A stretch of DNA of 64,000 nt, from assembly GCA_002721895.1 (NCBI GenBank), contig PBLV01000068.1, positions 1 through 64,000 on the forward strand. The letters are read 5' to 3'. The DNA comes from Verrucomicrobiales bacterium (lineage in GTDB: Bacteria > Verrucomicrobiota > Verrucomicrobiae > Limisphaerales > UBA1100). The number at the start of each line of letters is the position of its first letter. Position 1 is the stretch's first letter. Of this stretch, positions 27,096 to 36,004 are shown piece after piece. Under the pieces are notes generated by a model that was given only the letters and a program-made list of their open reading frames with translations, made no database searches and was not told where the DNA came from. The position numbers and the translations under genes were made by a program.

Positions 27096-28880
27096 ATGGC
27101 AACCTTTGGATTAATGGAATTCATTCTGATAATGGGGATGTTGAATCTCCCCGCGGCGCAGGAAGTGGAGCCGGATAATCCGCCTCCCGCAAAGCTGGAG
27201 ATCAAGCGATCCGCCGAGGGGAACAGTTTTTATGAGGTGACCAAATATCTGGACTTGGGTGGCGAGTTGTTTGTTTACCTGAGCACGGAGCAGGTTCTGG
27301 CTCAGGCAACGGGCTGGCTTAAACAGGTTGATGGATTGGTCAAGGCCATGGGGCCGATGATGAGCAAGCGCGAGGCGCGTGATGCGGCAATTGCCTTGAA
27401 GGTAATTCAGTCCGGACTGCGCGAATCGGGCTTGGAGGAAATCAGCGGCTTTGGTGCCAGCAGCATTGCGCTGCGGCCGGGGTTTCATCGCAGTGTGGCC
27501 ATGTTGCACCGGTACCCAACGGATGAACAGCCGGGCTTGATCTGGAGCCTGACCGGCCGGAGACCCCATGTGCAGGATGGCTTTAAGTTGATGCCAACCT
27601 CCACGGTTTTTGCCGCGCACGGGGACCTTGATCCTGCCGGGGTGTTGCGGGTGATTGAGGACTTCGTGAAAAAGAATATCCCACCTGCGGAGGCGCGTGA
27701 ATTCGAGCGCGAATTGGAGCAAATCAATGAGGAACTGCCCTTCAATGCGCTGCTCAAGGAATTTGGTGGCGAAATGGGGATGACCATTACGCTCAATGAA
27801 GAGCGAAAGGTGCGCGTGCCCGCTCCGGGCGGTGAGCCGTTGGAGTTCCCTGAGCCCGGTCTGGTTTTGGCCATCAAGACGGCGGATGACACTTATGCGA
27901 ATCTTCTGGCTGGAGTGCTTGCTGAATTGCCCAAGAAGGTTGAGCAGGTTAGTAACGTGACTTTAAACATTTTTCAAGTACCCGTGGAACTGCCGCTGGA
28001 TATCCGGCCGACACTGTTCAATTCACAGGGTTACCTCATCCTCGCCAGCAATCCCTTGATTGCGAGGGAAATTCTCGCGGTCCAATCCGGCCGCTCGGAG
28101 GGATTGGTGGGGACGAAAGAGTTCAAGGCTCTCTCCGAGGGAATGCAACTGGAGGGTAACGCCATTCATTATGTCAGCCCGCGCTTCGGCTTGGCTTATT
28201 TTGAGTTGATGGATGAGATTCTAAAGCGGGCGCAACAGGAGGAGGCCCTGCCGGCACCCCTCAAGAAGACGTTGGACGATTTCTTTGCCACGGGCCGTAA
28301 GCAGATGGGCGGCTATCTGGGCATCGTTCGCACACAGGACGACGGCATTCTCTACACCGTCCATTCCAGCCAAGGGGGTGCGCAAGTGGCGATGGGCGCG
28401 GGCGCATTCATGCTGGGGGCAGGAGTCTTTTCGGTAATGCCCGCCTTGGAAGGCGCGCGCAATGGAGCCAGACGCGCGCAGAGCATGAACAATGTCAAGC
28501 AGCTCGCCTTGGCCGTGCATATTCACGCGGACAAGAACGGGCGTCTGCCCGAGGCTGCCAATTGGAGTGATACATTGTTGCCCTTGTTGGGCAACAACAC
28601 GGAAGTATTCGTGGCACCTGATGTTGCTGTAGCGACCAATGACAATCGGCCGCCATGCTCCTATGCTTTTAATGCAGCCTTGGGAGGAGTGAAGCTGGCG
28701 GACATTCGGCAGCCGGCCAAGACAGTCTTGTTCCTCGACTTGTGGCAGGGCTGGAATGGAAATTTTAAATGGCCATTTCCGCCGCCTGCTGGCAAGGAGG
28801 AATACATCGTGGGTTTTGCTGACGGCCACATTGAACGCGTCCCATTCCATAAGCTGGGCCTGTTCCGCTGGAAACCGTGA
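27096..28880 (+). CDS. Exported protein with pseudopilin-like C-terminal module (paralogue)
   Basis: A 594-residue protein with a short hydrophobic N-terminus (LMEFILIMGMLNLPAAQE) serving as signal or anchor. The body aligns with the upstream gene ('FYEVTKYLDLGGELFVYLST', 'SGLEEISGFGASSIALRPGF'). From about residue 435 it has a hydrophobic helix, 'VMPALEGARNGARRAQSMNN', 'IHADKNGRLPEAANW' and 'VGFADGHIERVPFHKL', which is the DUF1559 pseudopilin pattern placed at the C-terminus. Its stop overlaps the sulfatase start (GTGA), so the group may be co-expressed with sulfatase. Function unknown. Confidence 0.78.
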   Translation: MATFGLMEFILIMGMLNLPAAQEVEPDNPPPAKLEIKRSAEGNSFYEVTKYLDLGGELFVYLSTEQVLAQATGWLKQVDGLVKAMGPMMSKREARDAAIALKVIQSGLRESGLEEISGFGASSIALRPGFHRSVAMLHRYPTDEQPGLIWSLTGRRPHVQDGFKLMPTSTVFAAHGDLDPAGVLRVIEDFVKKNIPPAEAREFERELEQINEELPFNALLKEFGGEMGMTITLNEERKVRVPAPGGEPLEFPEPGLVLAIKTADDTYANLLAGVLAELPKKVEQVSNVTLNIFQVPVELPLDIRPTLFNSQGYLILASNPLIAREILAVQSGRSEGLVGTKEFKALSEGMQLEGNAIHYVSPRFGLAYFELMDEILKRAQQEEALPAPLKKTLDDFFATGRKQMGGYLGIVRTQDDGILYTVHSSQGGAQVAMGAGAFMLGAGVFSVMPALEGARNGARRAQSMNNVKQLALAVHIHADKNGRLPEAANWSDTLLPLLGNNTEVFVAPDVAVATNDNRPPCSYAFNAALGGVKLADIRQPAKTVLFLDLWQGWNGNFKWPFPPPAGKEEYIVGFADGHIERVPFHKLGLFRWKP

Positions 28881-30286
28881 TCGTCAGGCTGTTGCTATTC
28901 CTTTGTGGGGCCGCCGCGCTTCAGGCGGCCAGTCGGCCCAACATCATCCTCGTCATGTGCGATGATCTTGGCTGGGGAGATGTTGGTTTTAACGGAGGTA
29001 GAACCATCCGGACGCCACACCTCGACGCCATGGCAAAGAGCAGCCTGCGGTTCGAGAGGTTTTATGCCGCCGCGCCGGTGTGCAGCCCGACGCGTGGCAG
29101 TTGCATGACCGGTCGTCACCCCTTTCGCTACGGGATATATTTTGCCAACACCGGCCACATGAAGCCGGAGGAGCTGACTCTGGCCGAATTGTTGAGAAAA
29201 GAGGGTTATGCCACCGGGCACTTTGGGAAATGGCATCTTGGCACACTGACCAAAACGGAGCCTGATGCCAACCGTGGTGGACCGAGAGGCACAAAGCATT
29301 TTTCGCCGCCCCAAGCCAATGGCTTTGATGTCTGCTTTTCCACCGAGTCCAAGGTGCCCACGTGGGATCCGATGTTGAAGCCAAAGACGGGGGCGCGTCG
29401 CACATGGTGGGATGTGGCCGTGGATGTAGTACCTTACGGTACTGCATACTGGAATGAGAAGGGCGAGCGCATTCGGGAAAATCTGCGGGGCGACAATTCG
29501 CGCGTGATTATGGATCGTGTCCTGCCGTTCATTCGCCGTGCCGTCCACGGGGATCAACCATTTTTTGCCGTTGTGTGGTTTCATGCGCCGCACCTTCCGG
29601 TTGTGGCCGGCCCGCAGTACACGCGACTTTATGCGGGACACGAAAAATATGCGCAGCACTATTACGGCTGCGTTACGGCTTTGGATGAACAAGTGGGCCG
29701 GTTGCGTACGGAATTGCGCGCTTTGGGGGTGGCGCGTGATACCCTGTTGGCTTTCTGTAGCGACAACGGTCCCGAGGGCAAGACCGGACAAGCCCCAGGG
29801 TCAGCCGGTCCGCTGAGCGGTCGCAAGCGTGATCTGTTGGAGGGAGGCATTCGCGTGCCGGGACTCATTGAATGGCCCGCACAAATCAAGCCGGGCGTTA
29901 CGGCTGTTCCTGCGGTCACCAGCGACTATCTTCCCACCATCTTCGAGATTATAGGCGCCGAACCTGTTGAAGGCCGGCCGGTTGATGGTGTGAGCCTGAT
30001 GCCTTTGTTTAAAGGCAAAATGAAGGAGCGATTGAAGCCCATTGGGTTTCAGTCTGGCGGCCAAGTTGCCTTGATCGGAAATCGATTCAAGATTCATGGG
30101 CGTGCCACTGGCAGGAATCTCGACAAGTTGCCGCGCATGAAGTTGTTTGACTTGGTTGTCGACCCTACTGAAAAGACTGACTTGTCGGCGAAACATCCGG
30201 AAATAGTGAGGCAAATGACGCTTGCTCTGGAACAATGGCGCGAGTCCTGTAGGCGCAGCGATACGGGTGGTGATTACGGCAAATAA
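28877..30286 (+). CDS. Sulfatase (formylglycine-dependent)
   Basis: A 469-residue exported enzyme starting at GTG with a 4-base overlap to the previous gene; signal peptide MIVRLLLFLCGAAALQAA. 'RPNIILVMCDDLGWGDVGFN' provides metal ligands, CSPTR (about residue 69) is the cysteine converted to formylglycine, followed by 'GHFGKWHLGTL' and 'FCSDNGPEGKT'. Arylsulfatase A-like architecture at normal length. It likely desulfates polysaccharides or other sulfate esters. The formylglycine-generating enzyme is not in this window. Confidence 0.96.
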   Translation: MIVRLLLFLCGAAALQAASRPNIILVMCDDLGWGDVGFNGGRTIRTPHLDAMAKSSLRFERFYAAAPVCSPTRGSCMTGRHPFRYGIYFANTGHMKPEELTLAELLRKEGYATGHFGKWHLGTLTKTEPDANRGGPRGTKHFSPPQANGFDVCFSTESKVPTWDPMLKPKTGARRTWWDVAVDVVPYGTAYWNEKGERIRENLRGDNSRVIMDRVLPFIRRAVHGDQPFFAVVWFHAPHLPVVAGPQYTRLYAGHEKYAQHYYGCVTALDEQVGRLRTELRALGVARDTLLAFCSDNGPEGKTGQAPGSAGPLSGRKRDLLEGGIRVPGLIEWPAQIKPGVTAVPAVTSDYLPTIFEIIGAEPVEGRPVDGVSLMPLFKGKMKERLKPIGFQSGGQVALIGNRFKIHGRATGRNLDKLPRMKLFDLVVDPTEKTDLSAKHPEIVRQMTLALEQWRESCRRSDTGGDYGK

Positions 30287-30288
30287 AA

Positions 30289-30310
30289 AACGCGAGTCGA
30301 GACCCGCGTT
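30289..30310 (-). terminator. Hairpin terminator between convergent genes
   Basis: AACGCG (30289-30294) pairs with CGCGTT (30305-30310), with GTC/GAC continuing the stem past one mismatch. The A-run on its left reads as a T-run on the minus strand, so it fits as an intrinsic terminator for the YHS-like gene, and possibly for the sulfatase in the other direction. Confidence 0.65.
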
Positions 30311-30336
30311 ATTCAATTCTGATTTAGCAGTGTGTG

Positions 30337-30663
30337 TTAATTCTCCTCCGGTGCCGGAATGGACGGGGGGGCATTCTCTGTCCCGGGAGTGGGGACAGGT
30401 GGCGGCGTCGTGCTTTGAGCGGGTTGGCCCGCGGATTTTAGCTTGGCCAGGAATTTTGCAGGATTTTCCTTGAACTCATCCAAGCAGCCCTCACAGCAGA
30501 ATTTGACCGTCGTTCCCTCGTGAACGTACACATAGGGATCGTCCTGCATGCTCGTTAGTCCCTCATCAGAAACCAGGCAGGTATTGAGTGGGTAATTGTC
30601 GGTGGCACATGCGCCGAATAGCAAGGCTGCTGCAGCGAAAGGAATAAGTGCGATTAATTTCAT
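30337..30663 (-). CDS. YHS/TRASH-like heavy-metal-binding lipoprotein
   Basis: A 108-residue lipoprotein (lipobox LLFGAC, near residue 18). The body 'YPLNTCLVSDEGLTSM', 'VKFCCEGCLDEFKENPAKFL' is a YHS/TRASH-type domain with Cys residues suited to metal binding (CCEGC); a Pro/Thr-rich tail follows. I start at 30663 rather than the upstream ATG because the lipoprotein signal begins there. Probably a periplasmic metal sensor, carrier or structural protein; the metal is unknown. Confidence 0.78.
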   Translation of the reverse strand: MKLIALIPFAAAALLFGACATDNYPLNTCLVSDEGLTSMQDDPYVYVHEGTTVKFCCEGCLDEFKENPAKFLAKLKSAGQPAQSTTPPPVPTPGTENAPPSIPAPEEN

Positions 30664-30734
30664 TTTGATTACGGGGTTGACTCCGGTCGGGCGATCGTTG
30701 GCCAAACACGCTGTTAATGCAATCCGAATCCTAG

Positions 30735-32504
30735 TCAGTCCACGTAGAGCAGTTCGTTGGAATTGAACAGGCCGAGGGCGAGGTCGGTCAGGTGTTCCCC
30801 CTTGGACCCGGCCAAGGCGCGGGCGGCGGCAAACTCCTCAGCCGCGGGATGGCGATTGAACAGCAATTGGTAACAGTGGCGGACCTGTTCATCGGGCACT
30901 GCGGTTTCGTTGGCCACCCGCCCCGCAAAGTGTTGGGCGGATTGGCGGACAAAATCGGAATTCAATAGCGCGAGCGATTGCGGGGCGGTGGTGGAGGTCA
31001 TGCGATGGGAGCAGCTCTCGGCGCCGGCGGGGCGATCGAACAAGTCAAAGAACGGAAAGCGCAGATTGCGTCGCGCGAAAAGATACACGCTCCGCCGTCG
31101 ATGATCCTCGGCCTTGGCACTCACGGGCCATTGATTGCGCAGGAGGGTGCTGGTGATTTCCTTGGGCAACGGTGGGCGAACGCCGGGGCCGCCGCGTTCG
31201 GGGTTGAGGTTGCCGCCCGTGAAGAGGAGCGTGTCGCGCAACATTTCGCCAGTGAGGCGGCGGCGATCCTGCCGGCTCCACAAGCGGTTTTTGGGGTCCG
31301 TTTGGAGGCCTTGTTTCCAGCTGGGATCGTTGCCGGCGTTGAGGCTGGACTGTTTCCACGTGGCGCTGCTGACGATGAGCTTGTGCATCGCCTTGAGGCT
31401 CCATTTTTGGCGGGGCAATTCGGTGGCGAGCCAGTCGAGCAGGGCGGGGTGCGTGGGTGGCTGGCCTTGGGTGCCGAAATCCTCGGGCGTGGCGAGCGGG
31501 CGGCCAAAATGCTGCTGCCACAGGCGATTGGCGGCCAGGCGCATCGCGGTGGCGTTTTTCGGGTGGGTGAGCCAACGGGCAAGTTCAGTGCGCGAACCCT
31601 CGGTGGACTGGCCTTGGGCCGTGTTCAAGGTCTTCGGAAAGTCGGCTTGGACCGCGTCGCCGGGTCGGCGGAAATCGCCGCGCACCATCATATGAGTGGC
31701 TGTGGATTTACCGGTGCGCATGGCGCGGATGGTGAGGGCGCCGGATTTGATTTCCTTGAGTTGCAGGTCGCTCTCGAAAAACGCGCGCATCTGGTAAAAT
31801 TCGCGCTGGCTGACGGGGTCGAACTTGTGATCGTGGCACCGCGCACAACCAACCGTGACGCCGAGCAGGGCGCTGCCGACGGTGCCGGTCATTTCGTTAA
31901 GGATCATGTGGCGTCGCTCGGCGAGCAGATTGATGTCCGGCATGTCCTGCCCGGCGAGCAGAAAGCCGGTGGCGATGGCGGCCTGCGGATCCTTGGGATG
32001 CAGGAGGTCGCCGGCGATTTGCTGCTGCACAAATGCGTTGTACGGGAGGTCGGCATTCAGGGCGTTGATGACCCAGTCGCGGTAGCGCCAGGCGTTGGGG
32101 CGAATCTTGTCGTGCTCGAAGCCATCCGTCTCCGCAAAGCGCGCGAGGTCGAGCCAATGCTGCGCCCAGTGCTCGCCGTACGCGGGCGAGGCGAGCAAAC
32201 GGTCGACGAGTTTTTCGTAGGCGCGCGGATCGGTGTCCTTGAGGAACGCCTTCACTTCCGCTGGCGTGGGCGGCAGGCCGGTGAGGTTGAAAGTGAGCCG
32301 GCGAATCAACGTGCGGCGGTCGGCTTCCGGTGCGAGGGAGAGATTGTGGGGTCGAAGTTTTGCGGTGATAAAAGCATCGATGGGATTGGTGTAGCGCGAA
32401 TCATCCGGCTCGGCCGGGCGCTTGAGGGGCTGCCAGGACCAATGATCATCGGCCGTGGCCCAGTACGCGGTCATCAGCAAAATCAGTGTTTGGATAACCT
32501 TCAT
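30735..32504 (-). CDS. DUF1549/DUF1553 (PSD1) protein lacking the usual N-terminal cytochrome domain
   Basis: A 589-residue exported protein. Signal peptide MKVIQTLILLMTAYWATA leads directly into DUF1549 ('NPIDAFITAKLRPHNLSLA', 'LLASPAYGEHWAQHWLDLAR', a CARCHDHKFDP motif) and then DUF1553 ('RTELARWLTHPKNATAMRLA', 'LFDRPAGAESCSHRMTSTT'). Most family members begin with a CxxCH planctomycete cytochrome (PSCyt1) domain, which is absent. The internal CxxCH could still bind heme. It is the second gene after DUF1501 (4-base overlap), the common pairing in PVC bacteria. Role unknown, presumably in extracellular substrate oxidation or degradation. Confidence 0.9.
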   Translation of the reverse strand: MKVIQTLILLMTAYWATADDHWSWQPLKRPAEPDDSRYTNPIDAFITAKLRPHNLSLAPEADRRTLIRRLTFNLTGLPPTPAEVKAFLKDTDPRAYEKLVDRLLASPAYGEHWAQHWLDLARFAETDGFEHDKIRPNAWRYRDWVINALNADLPYNAFVQQQIAGDLLHPKDPQAAIATGFLLAGQDMPDINLLAERRHMILNEMTGTVGSALLGVTVGCARCHDHKFDPVSQREFYQMRAFFESDLQLKEIKSGALTIRAMRTGKSTATHMMVRGDFRRPGDAVQADFPKTLNTAQGQSTEGSRTELARWLTHPKNATAMRLAANRLWQQHFGRPLATPEDFGTQGQPPTHPALLDWLATELPRQKWSLKAMHKLIVSSATWKQSSLNAGNDPSWKQGLQTDPKNRLWSRQDRRRLTGEMLRDTLLFTGGNLNPERGGPGVRPPLPKEITSTLLRNQWPVSAKAEDHRRRSVYLFARRNLRFPFFDLFDRPAGAESCSHRMTSTTAPQSLALLNSDFVRQSAQHFAGRVANETAVPDEQVRHCYQLLFNRHPAAEEFAAARALAGSKGEHLTDLALGLFNSNELLYVD

Positions 32505-33889
32505 GCGAGAATCTCTTTCACCACATTCCCGCTCACATCCGTCAATCGCTCGTCCTTGCCGTGGTGTTTTACGGTCAACCGTTCGTGATCGATGCCGAGG
32601 ATGTGGAGCAGGGTGGCATGAAGGTCGTGGACGTGAATCTTGTTTTGCTCGGCGCGCAGGCCGATGGGGTCGGTGGCACCGTAGGCGAGGCCGCCGCGCA
32701 CGGCGCCGCCCGCGAGCACGACACTGTAGCCCCACGGATTGTGGTCGCGGCCGGTGCCTTGTTCACTCATGGGCATGCGGCCGAATTCGCCACCCCAAAT
32801 GATGAGCGTGTCATCCCACAAACCGCGCGCCTTAAGGTCATCAAACAGGCCGGCGATGGGGGCATCGGTGCGGCGGCACCAGATGGTGTGGTTTTGCAGC
32901 ACGCCTTTGTGAGCATCCCAGCCGAGCGTGTCGCCGGAATAAAGCTGCACAAACCGCACATCGCGTTCGAGCATTCGGCGGGCGAGCAGGCAGCGGGTGC
33001 CGAATTCCGCGCAGTCCTTTTGATCGAGTGCGTACAGCTTTCGAGTGGCAGTGGTTTCGGCGGAGAGATCGACAATCTCCGGCGCAGCCGTCTGCATGCG
33101 AAAGGCCAGCTCGTAGGCGCGAATGCGGGCTTCGAGGGTGTCATCCTGATCTCGCTGGGCGGCGTGGTCGCGATTGGTTTGTTGAATGAACTTTGCCAAC
33201 GCAGCCTGTCGATCGGGTGGGCGGTCGGCGGGTGGATTGAGATTAAGAATGGGTTTGTCGCCGGGACGGAACGTCGTGCCTTGATACGTCGCCGGCAGAA
33301 ATCCGCTGCCCCAAGCGGGTGGGCCGCCCTTGAGACCGCCGCGCGGATCGGGTAGCACGATGAAGGCGGGCATGTTTTGATTTTCCGAGCCGAGCCCGTA
33401 TGCCACCCAACTGCCGACGGATGGTTTGCCCATCAGGATGGAGCCGGTGTTCATCTGATAAACCGACTGCGGATGATTTACGCTGTCGCCGTGACAACTG
33501 CGCAGCACGCACAGGCTGTCCGCATGGCGTGCCATGTGCGGGAGAAACTCACTGATCGGCAGGCCGGACTGGCCATGGTTGCGGAACGGTTTCACCGGCC
33601 CGAGCAGCGGATTCTTTGCCACTTTGCGGCGCGTCATGACCTCTCCAAACCCCCCCGGCAACGGTTGGCCGGCATACTTGGCGAGGTCGGGTTTGGGATC
33701 CCACAAATCCATGTGACTTGGCCCGCCATGCATGAAAAGCCAAAGCACCCGCTTCGCCCGCGGCGCAAAATGCGCGCCGGGAGCGATCCCTTGTTTGGCG
33801 CCCATCGCCGAAAAAGCCAACGCCCCCATGCCTCCACCCGCCTGCAACAGAAATTGGCGTCGATTGGTTGTGAGTGACCTGCAATTCAC
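32501..33889 (-). CDS. DUF1501 protein (Tat-exported)
   Basis: A 462-residue protein starting at GTG with a Tat signal (NRRQFLLQAGGGMGALAFSA). Family markers: 'VLWLFMHGGPSHMDLWDPKP', 'SCHGDSVNHPQSVYQMNTGS', 'FVQLYSGDTLGWDAHKG', 'IIWGGEFGRMPMSEQ' and 'GRDHNPWGYSVVLAGG'. It leads a two-gene operon with the PSD1 gene (4-base overlap). An out-of-frame ATG a few bases upstream does not give a better protein. Confidence 0.92.
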   Translation of the reverse strand: MNCRSLTTNRRQFLLQAGGGMGALAFSAMGAKQGIAPGAHFAPRAKRVLWLFMHGGPSHMDLWDPKPDLAKYAGQPLPGGFGEVMTRRKVAKNPLLGPVKPFRNHGQSGLPISEFLPHMARHADSLCVLRSCHGDSVNHPQSVYQMNTGSILMGKPSVGSWVAYGLGSENQNMPAFIVLPDPRGGLKGGPPAWGSGFLPATYQGTTFRPGDKPILNLNPPADRPPDRQAALAKFIQQTNRDHAAQRDQDDTLEARIRAYELAFRMQTAAPEIVDLSAETTATRKLYALDQKDCAEFGTRCLLARRMLERDVRFVQLYSGDTLGWDAHKGVLQNHTIWCRRTDAPIAGLFDDLKARGLWDDTLIIWGGEFGRMPMSEQGTGRDHNPWGYSVVLAGGAVRGGLAYGATDPIGLRAEQNKIHVHDLHATLLHILGIDHERLTVKHHGKDERLTDVSGNVVKEILA

Positions 33890-34009
33890 GTTTCACGTCA
33901 GTGTACGGAAAATTCAGGCATTGTCAGGTGAATACCTTGGAGGCGGTGTGAAGGGCGCTGGCTTGATCGAATGACAGCATTCCGGTAGAAGTCGCGTTTG
34001 TTTGGTTCC

Positions 34010-34444
34010 ATGAACGGGTACGTGTATATTGGGTTGATGTTGGTTGGATTTCTGCCTCAAGCATTCGGGCAGGAGGTCAATCTGTTTGAAAAAAAGATCC
34101 GTCCGTTTCTGACCCAATACTGCGTGGGTTGTCACGGTCCGGAAAAGCAAAAGGCCAAACTGCGGCTTGATACATTGGACGCGGATTTGCTGAATGGCAA
34201 CGGTACGCTGCTGGACAATACACTGTGCTTTTACGGATGCGCCACCAGCAAGACCCACCGGGCCATTAATTACCCGATCATATTGAGCGGCGGCAAAAAC
34301 CTCGGCTTCCAGCATGGCGCCCACCTAAACTACAGCGACGATGTTCCGCTTTCGAATCTCTTCGTGACCATCGCCAATCAACTATCGCGTCCGACGAAGA
34401 AGTTTGCTGACAGCACCGCCGATATCACTGAGGTGCTAAGTTAG
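34010..34444 (+). CDS. Chimeric ORF: cytochrome c N-terminus joined to DUF1552 C-terminus (probable deletion remnant)
   Basis: A 144-residue protein. Residues 1-60 are a signal peptide and the start of a planctomycete-type cytochrome c domain ('KIRPFLTQYCVGCHGPEKQK', 'AKLRLDTLDADLL') as found at the head of DUF1592/DUF1588-type proteins. From about residue 62 ('NGTLLDNTLCFYGCATSKTH') to the end ('VPLSNLFVTIANQLSRPTKK', 'FADSTADITEVLS') it matches the last ~80 residues of DUF1552 proteins. Those two genes are normally neighbours, so an in-frame deletion of several kb best explains the ORF. The junction lies near 34190-34205. Probably non-functional, though it is intact and could yield a small exported heme protein. 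Confidence 0.7.
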   Translation: MNGYVYIGLMLVGFLPQAFGQEVNLFEKKIRPFLTQYCVGCHGPEKQKAKLRLDTLDADLLNGNGTLLDNTLCFYGCATSKTHRAINYPIILSGGKNLGFQHGAHLNYSDDVPLSNLFVTIANQLSRPTKKFADSTADITEVLS

Positions 34445-34560
34445 GCGAAGACTTACTTGACGGTATTCCCACCGGGACAAGTTGATTTTGCCTGGGCAAT
34501 ACGTGGAATAAAATCAAGCCCGAACCTTGACCCCGGCTCTTGGTCGCCGCAAAACAAGGC

Positions 34561-35964
34561 ATGCGGATTGTTACATTGATGGTTTGTCTGGCGGCCGTTC
34601 TGAATGCACAAGCGGCGAAGCCGAATATTGTGTTTTATTTCATCGATGATCTGGGGTGGACGGATGTGTCGTTCATGGGGTCGAAATATTACGAGACGCC
34701 GCATGTGGATCGGTTGGCGAAAGAGGGGATGGTGTTTATGGACGCGTATGCCTGCGCGCCGAATTGTGCGCCGAGCCGGGCGTGTTTGATGAGCGGGTTG
34801 TACGGGCCGCGTCATGGGGTGTTTACGGTTGGAAACTCCGATCGTGGGCAGTCTAAATATCGCAAGCTGGTGCCCATCAAAAACACACGCGAGTTGGCCG
34901 GCCGGTTTGAGACGATTGCCGAGGTGCTGCAAAAGGCCGGGTACGTGACGGCCACGATGGGCAAATGGCACTTGGGTAAGGACCCAACCACCCAAGGATT
35001 TGACGTGAATATCGCCGGGCGTGAATGGGGCAGTCCGAGCGGCGGCGGCTATCATAGCCCGTACAAATATCCAAATCTCGTGAACCCGAAGAAAGGCGAA
35101 TACCTCACGGACCGATTGGGTGCGGAGGCATGCAAATTCATTGAGGCGAACAAAGACAAGCCGTTCTTTCTGTATCTCACGCACTACACCGTGCACACGC
35201 CGATTCAGGCGAAGGCGGATTTGACCGCGAAGTACGAAAAGAAAAAGACCGTCGGCGGCCACAAGAATGCGAAGTACGCCGCGATGATTGAGAGCATGGA
35301 CGACAGCATTGGCGCGGTGCAGGCCACCCTCAAGCGGTTGAAACTGGATGACAACACGATCGTGATTTTCTTTTCCGATAACGGCGGGCACGGCGGGGTG
35401 ACCTCGAACGCGCCGTTGCGCGGCAGCAAAGGGATGCTGTACGAGGGCGGCATTCGCGAGCCGCTGGTCATCAAGTGGCCGGGCGTGACCCAAGCCAGCA
35501 GCACCTGTCGTGAGCCGGTGATTGGCGTGGATTTTTATCCGACTTTGATGGAGGCCGCCGGCGTGAAGCGCAGCAAGGGTGCGCAACTGGATGGCGTGAG
35601 CCTACTGCCGGTGCTTAAGGACGCCAGCGCCTCATTGGATCGGCCGGCATTGTTCTGGCATTTCCCGGCGTACCTGCAGGGTTACACGGCGCGGCACGGG
35701 GCGTTCCGCACCACGCCGGCTGCGGCGATCCGCATGGGCGACTGGAAATTGATCGAGTATTTCGAGGACGGCACGCTTGAGTTGTACAACCTGAAAAAGG
35801 ATATAGGCGAAAAAACCAACCTCGCCGCCAAGCAGCCTGCCAAGGTGAAGGAACTGCATGCGGCCATGCTCCAGTGGCGCAAGGAAACCCGGGCGCCGGT
35901 GCCGACGGAGAAGAATCCGGACTACGATCCCAAGGCGGTTTTCAAGCAAGACACCCGCAATTAG
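34561..35964 (+). CDS. Sulfatase (formylglycine-dependent)
   Basis: A 467-residue exported enzyme with signal peptide MRIVTLMVCLAAVLNAQA. 'KPNIVFYFIDDLGWTDVSFM' gives the metal aspartates, CAPSR (about residue 72) the formylglycine site, then 'ATMGKWHLGKDP', 'YLTHYTVHTPIQAK' and 'FFSDNGGHGG'. Complete, with a normal C-terminal subdomain. Probably part of the same sulfated-polymer catabolic set as its downstream neighbour, 40 bases away. The ATG at 34561 is preferred to a TTG at 34540. Confidence 0.96.
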   Translation: MRIVTLMVCLAAVLNAQAAKPNIVFYFIDDLGWTDVSFMGSKYYETPHVDRLAKEGMVFMDAYACAPNCAPSRACLMSGLYGPRHGVFTVGNSDRGQSKYRKLVPIKNTRELAGRFETIAEVLQKAGYVTATMGKWHLGKDPTTQGFDVNIAGREWGSPSGGGYHSPYKYPNLVNPKKGEYLTDRLGAEACKFIEANKDKPFFLYLTHYTVHTPIQAKADLTAKYEKKKTVGGHKNAKYAAMIESMDDSIGAVQATLKRLKLDDNTIVIFFSDNGGHGGVTSNAPLRGSKGMLYEGGIREPLVIKWPGVTQASSTCREPVIGVDFYPTLMEAAGVKRSKGAQLDGVSLLPVLKDASASLDRPALFWHFPAYLQGYTARHGAFRTTPAAAIRMGDWKLIEYFEDGTLELYNLKKDIGEKTNLAAKQPAKVKELHAAMLQWRKETRAPVPTEKNPDYDPKAVFKQDTRN

Positions 35965-36004
35965 CATTGCCCGGCGGGCGCTCTTGCGCGAGCATCGCGC
36001 ATCC

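Noticed and set aside
30978..32588. Long plus-strand ORF across the PSD1 gene
   Set aside because: The minus strand carries DUF1549/DUF1553 motifs in full; the plus-strand ORF has no domains and crosses the start of the PSD1 gene.
34482..34514. Promoter before the sulfatase at 34561
   Set aside because: TAAAAT is a fair -10, but the possible -35 elements give spacings of 15 or 21 bases, so it is not convincing.
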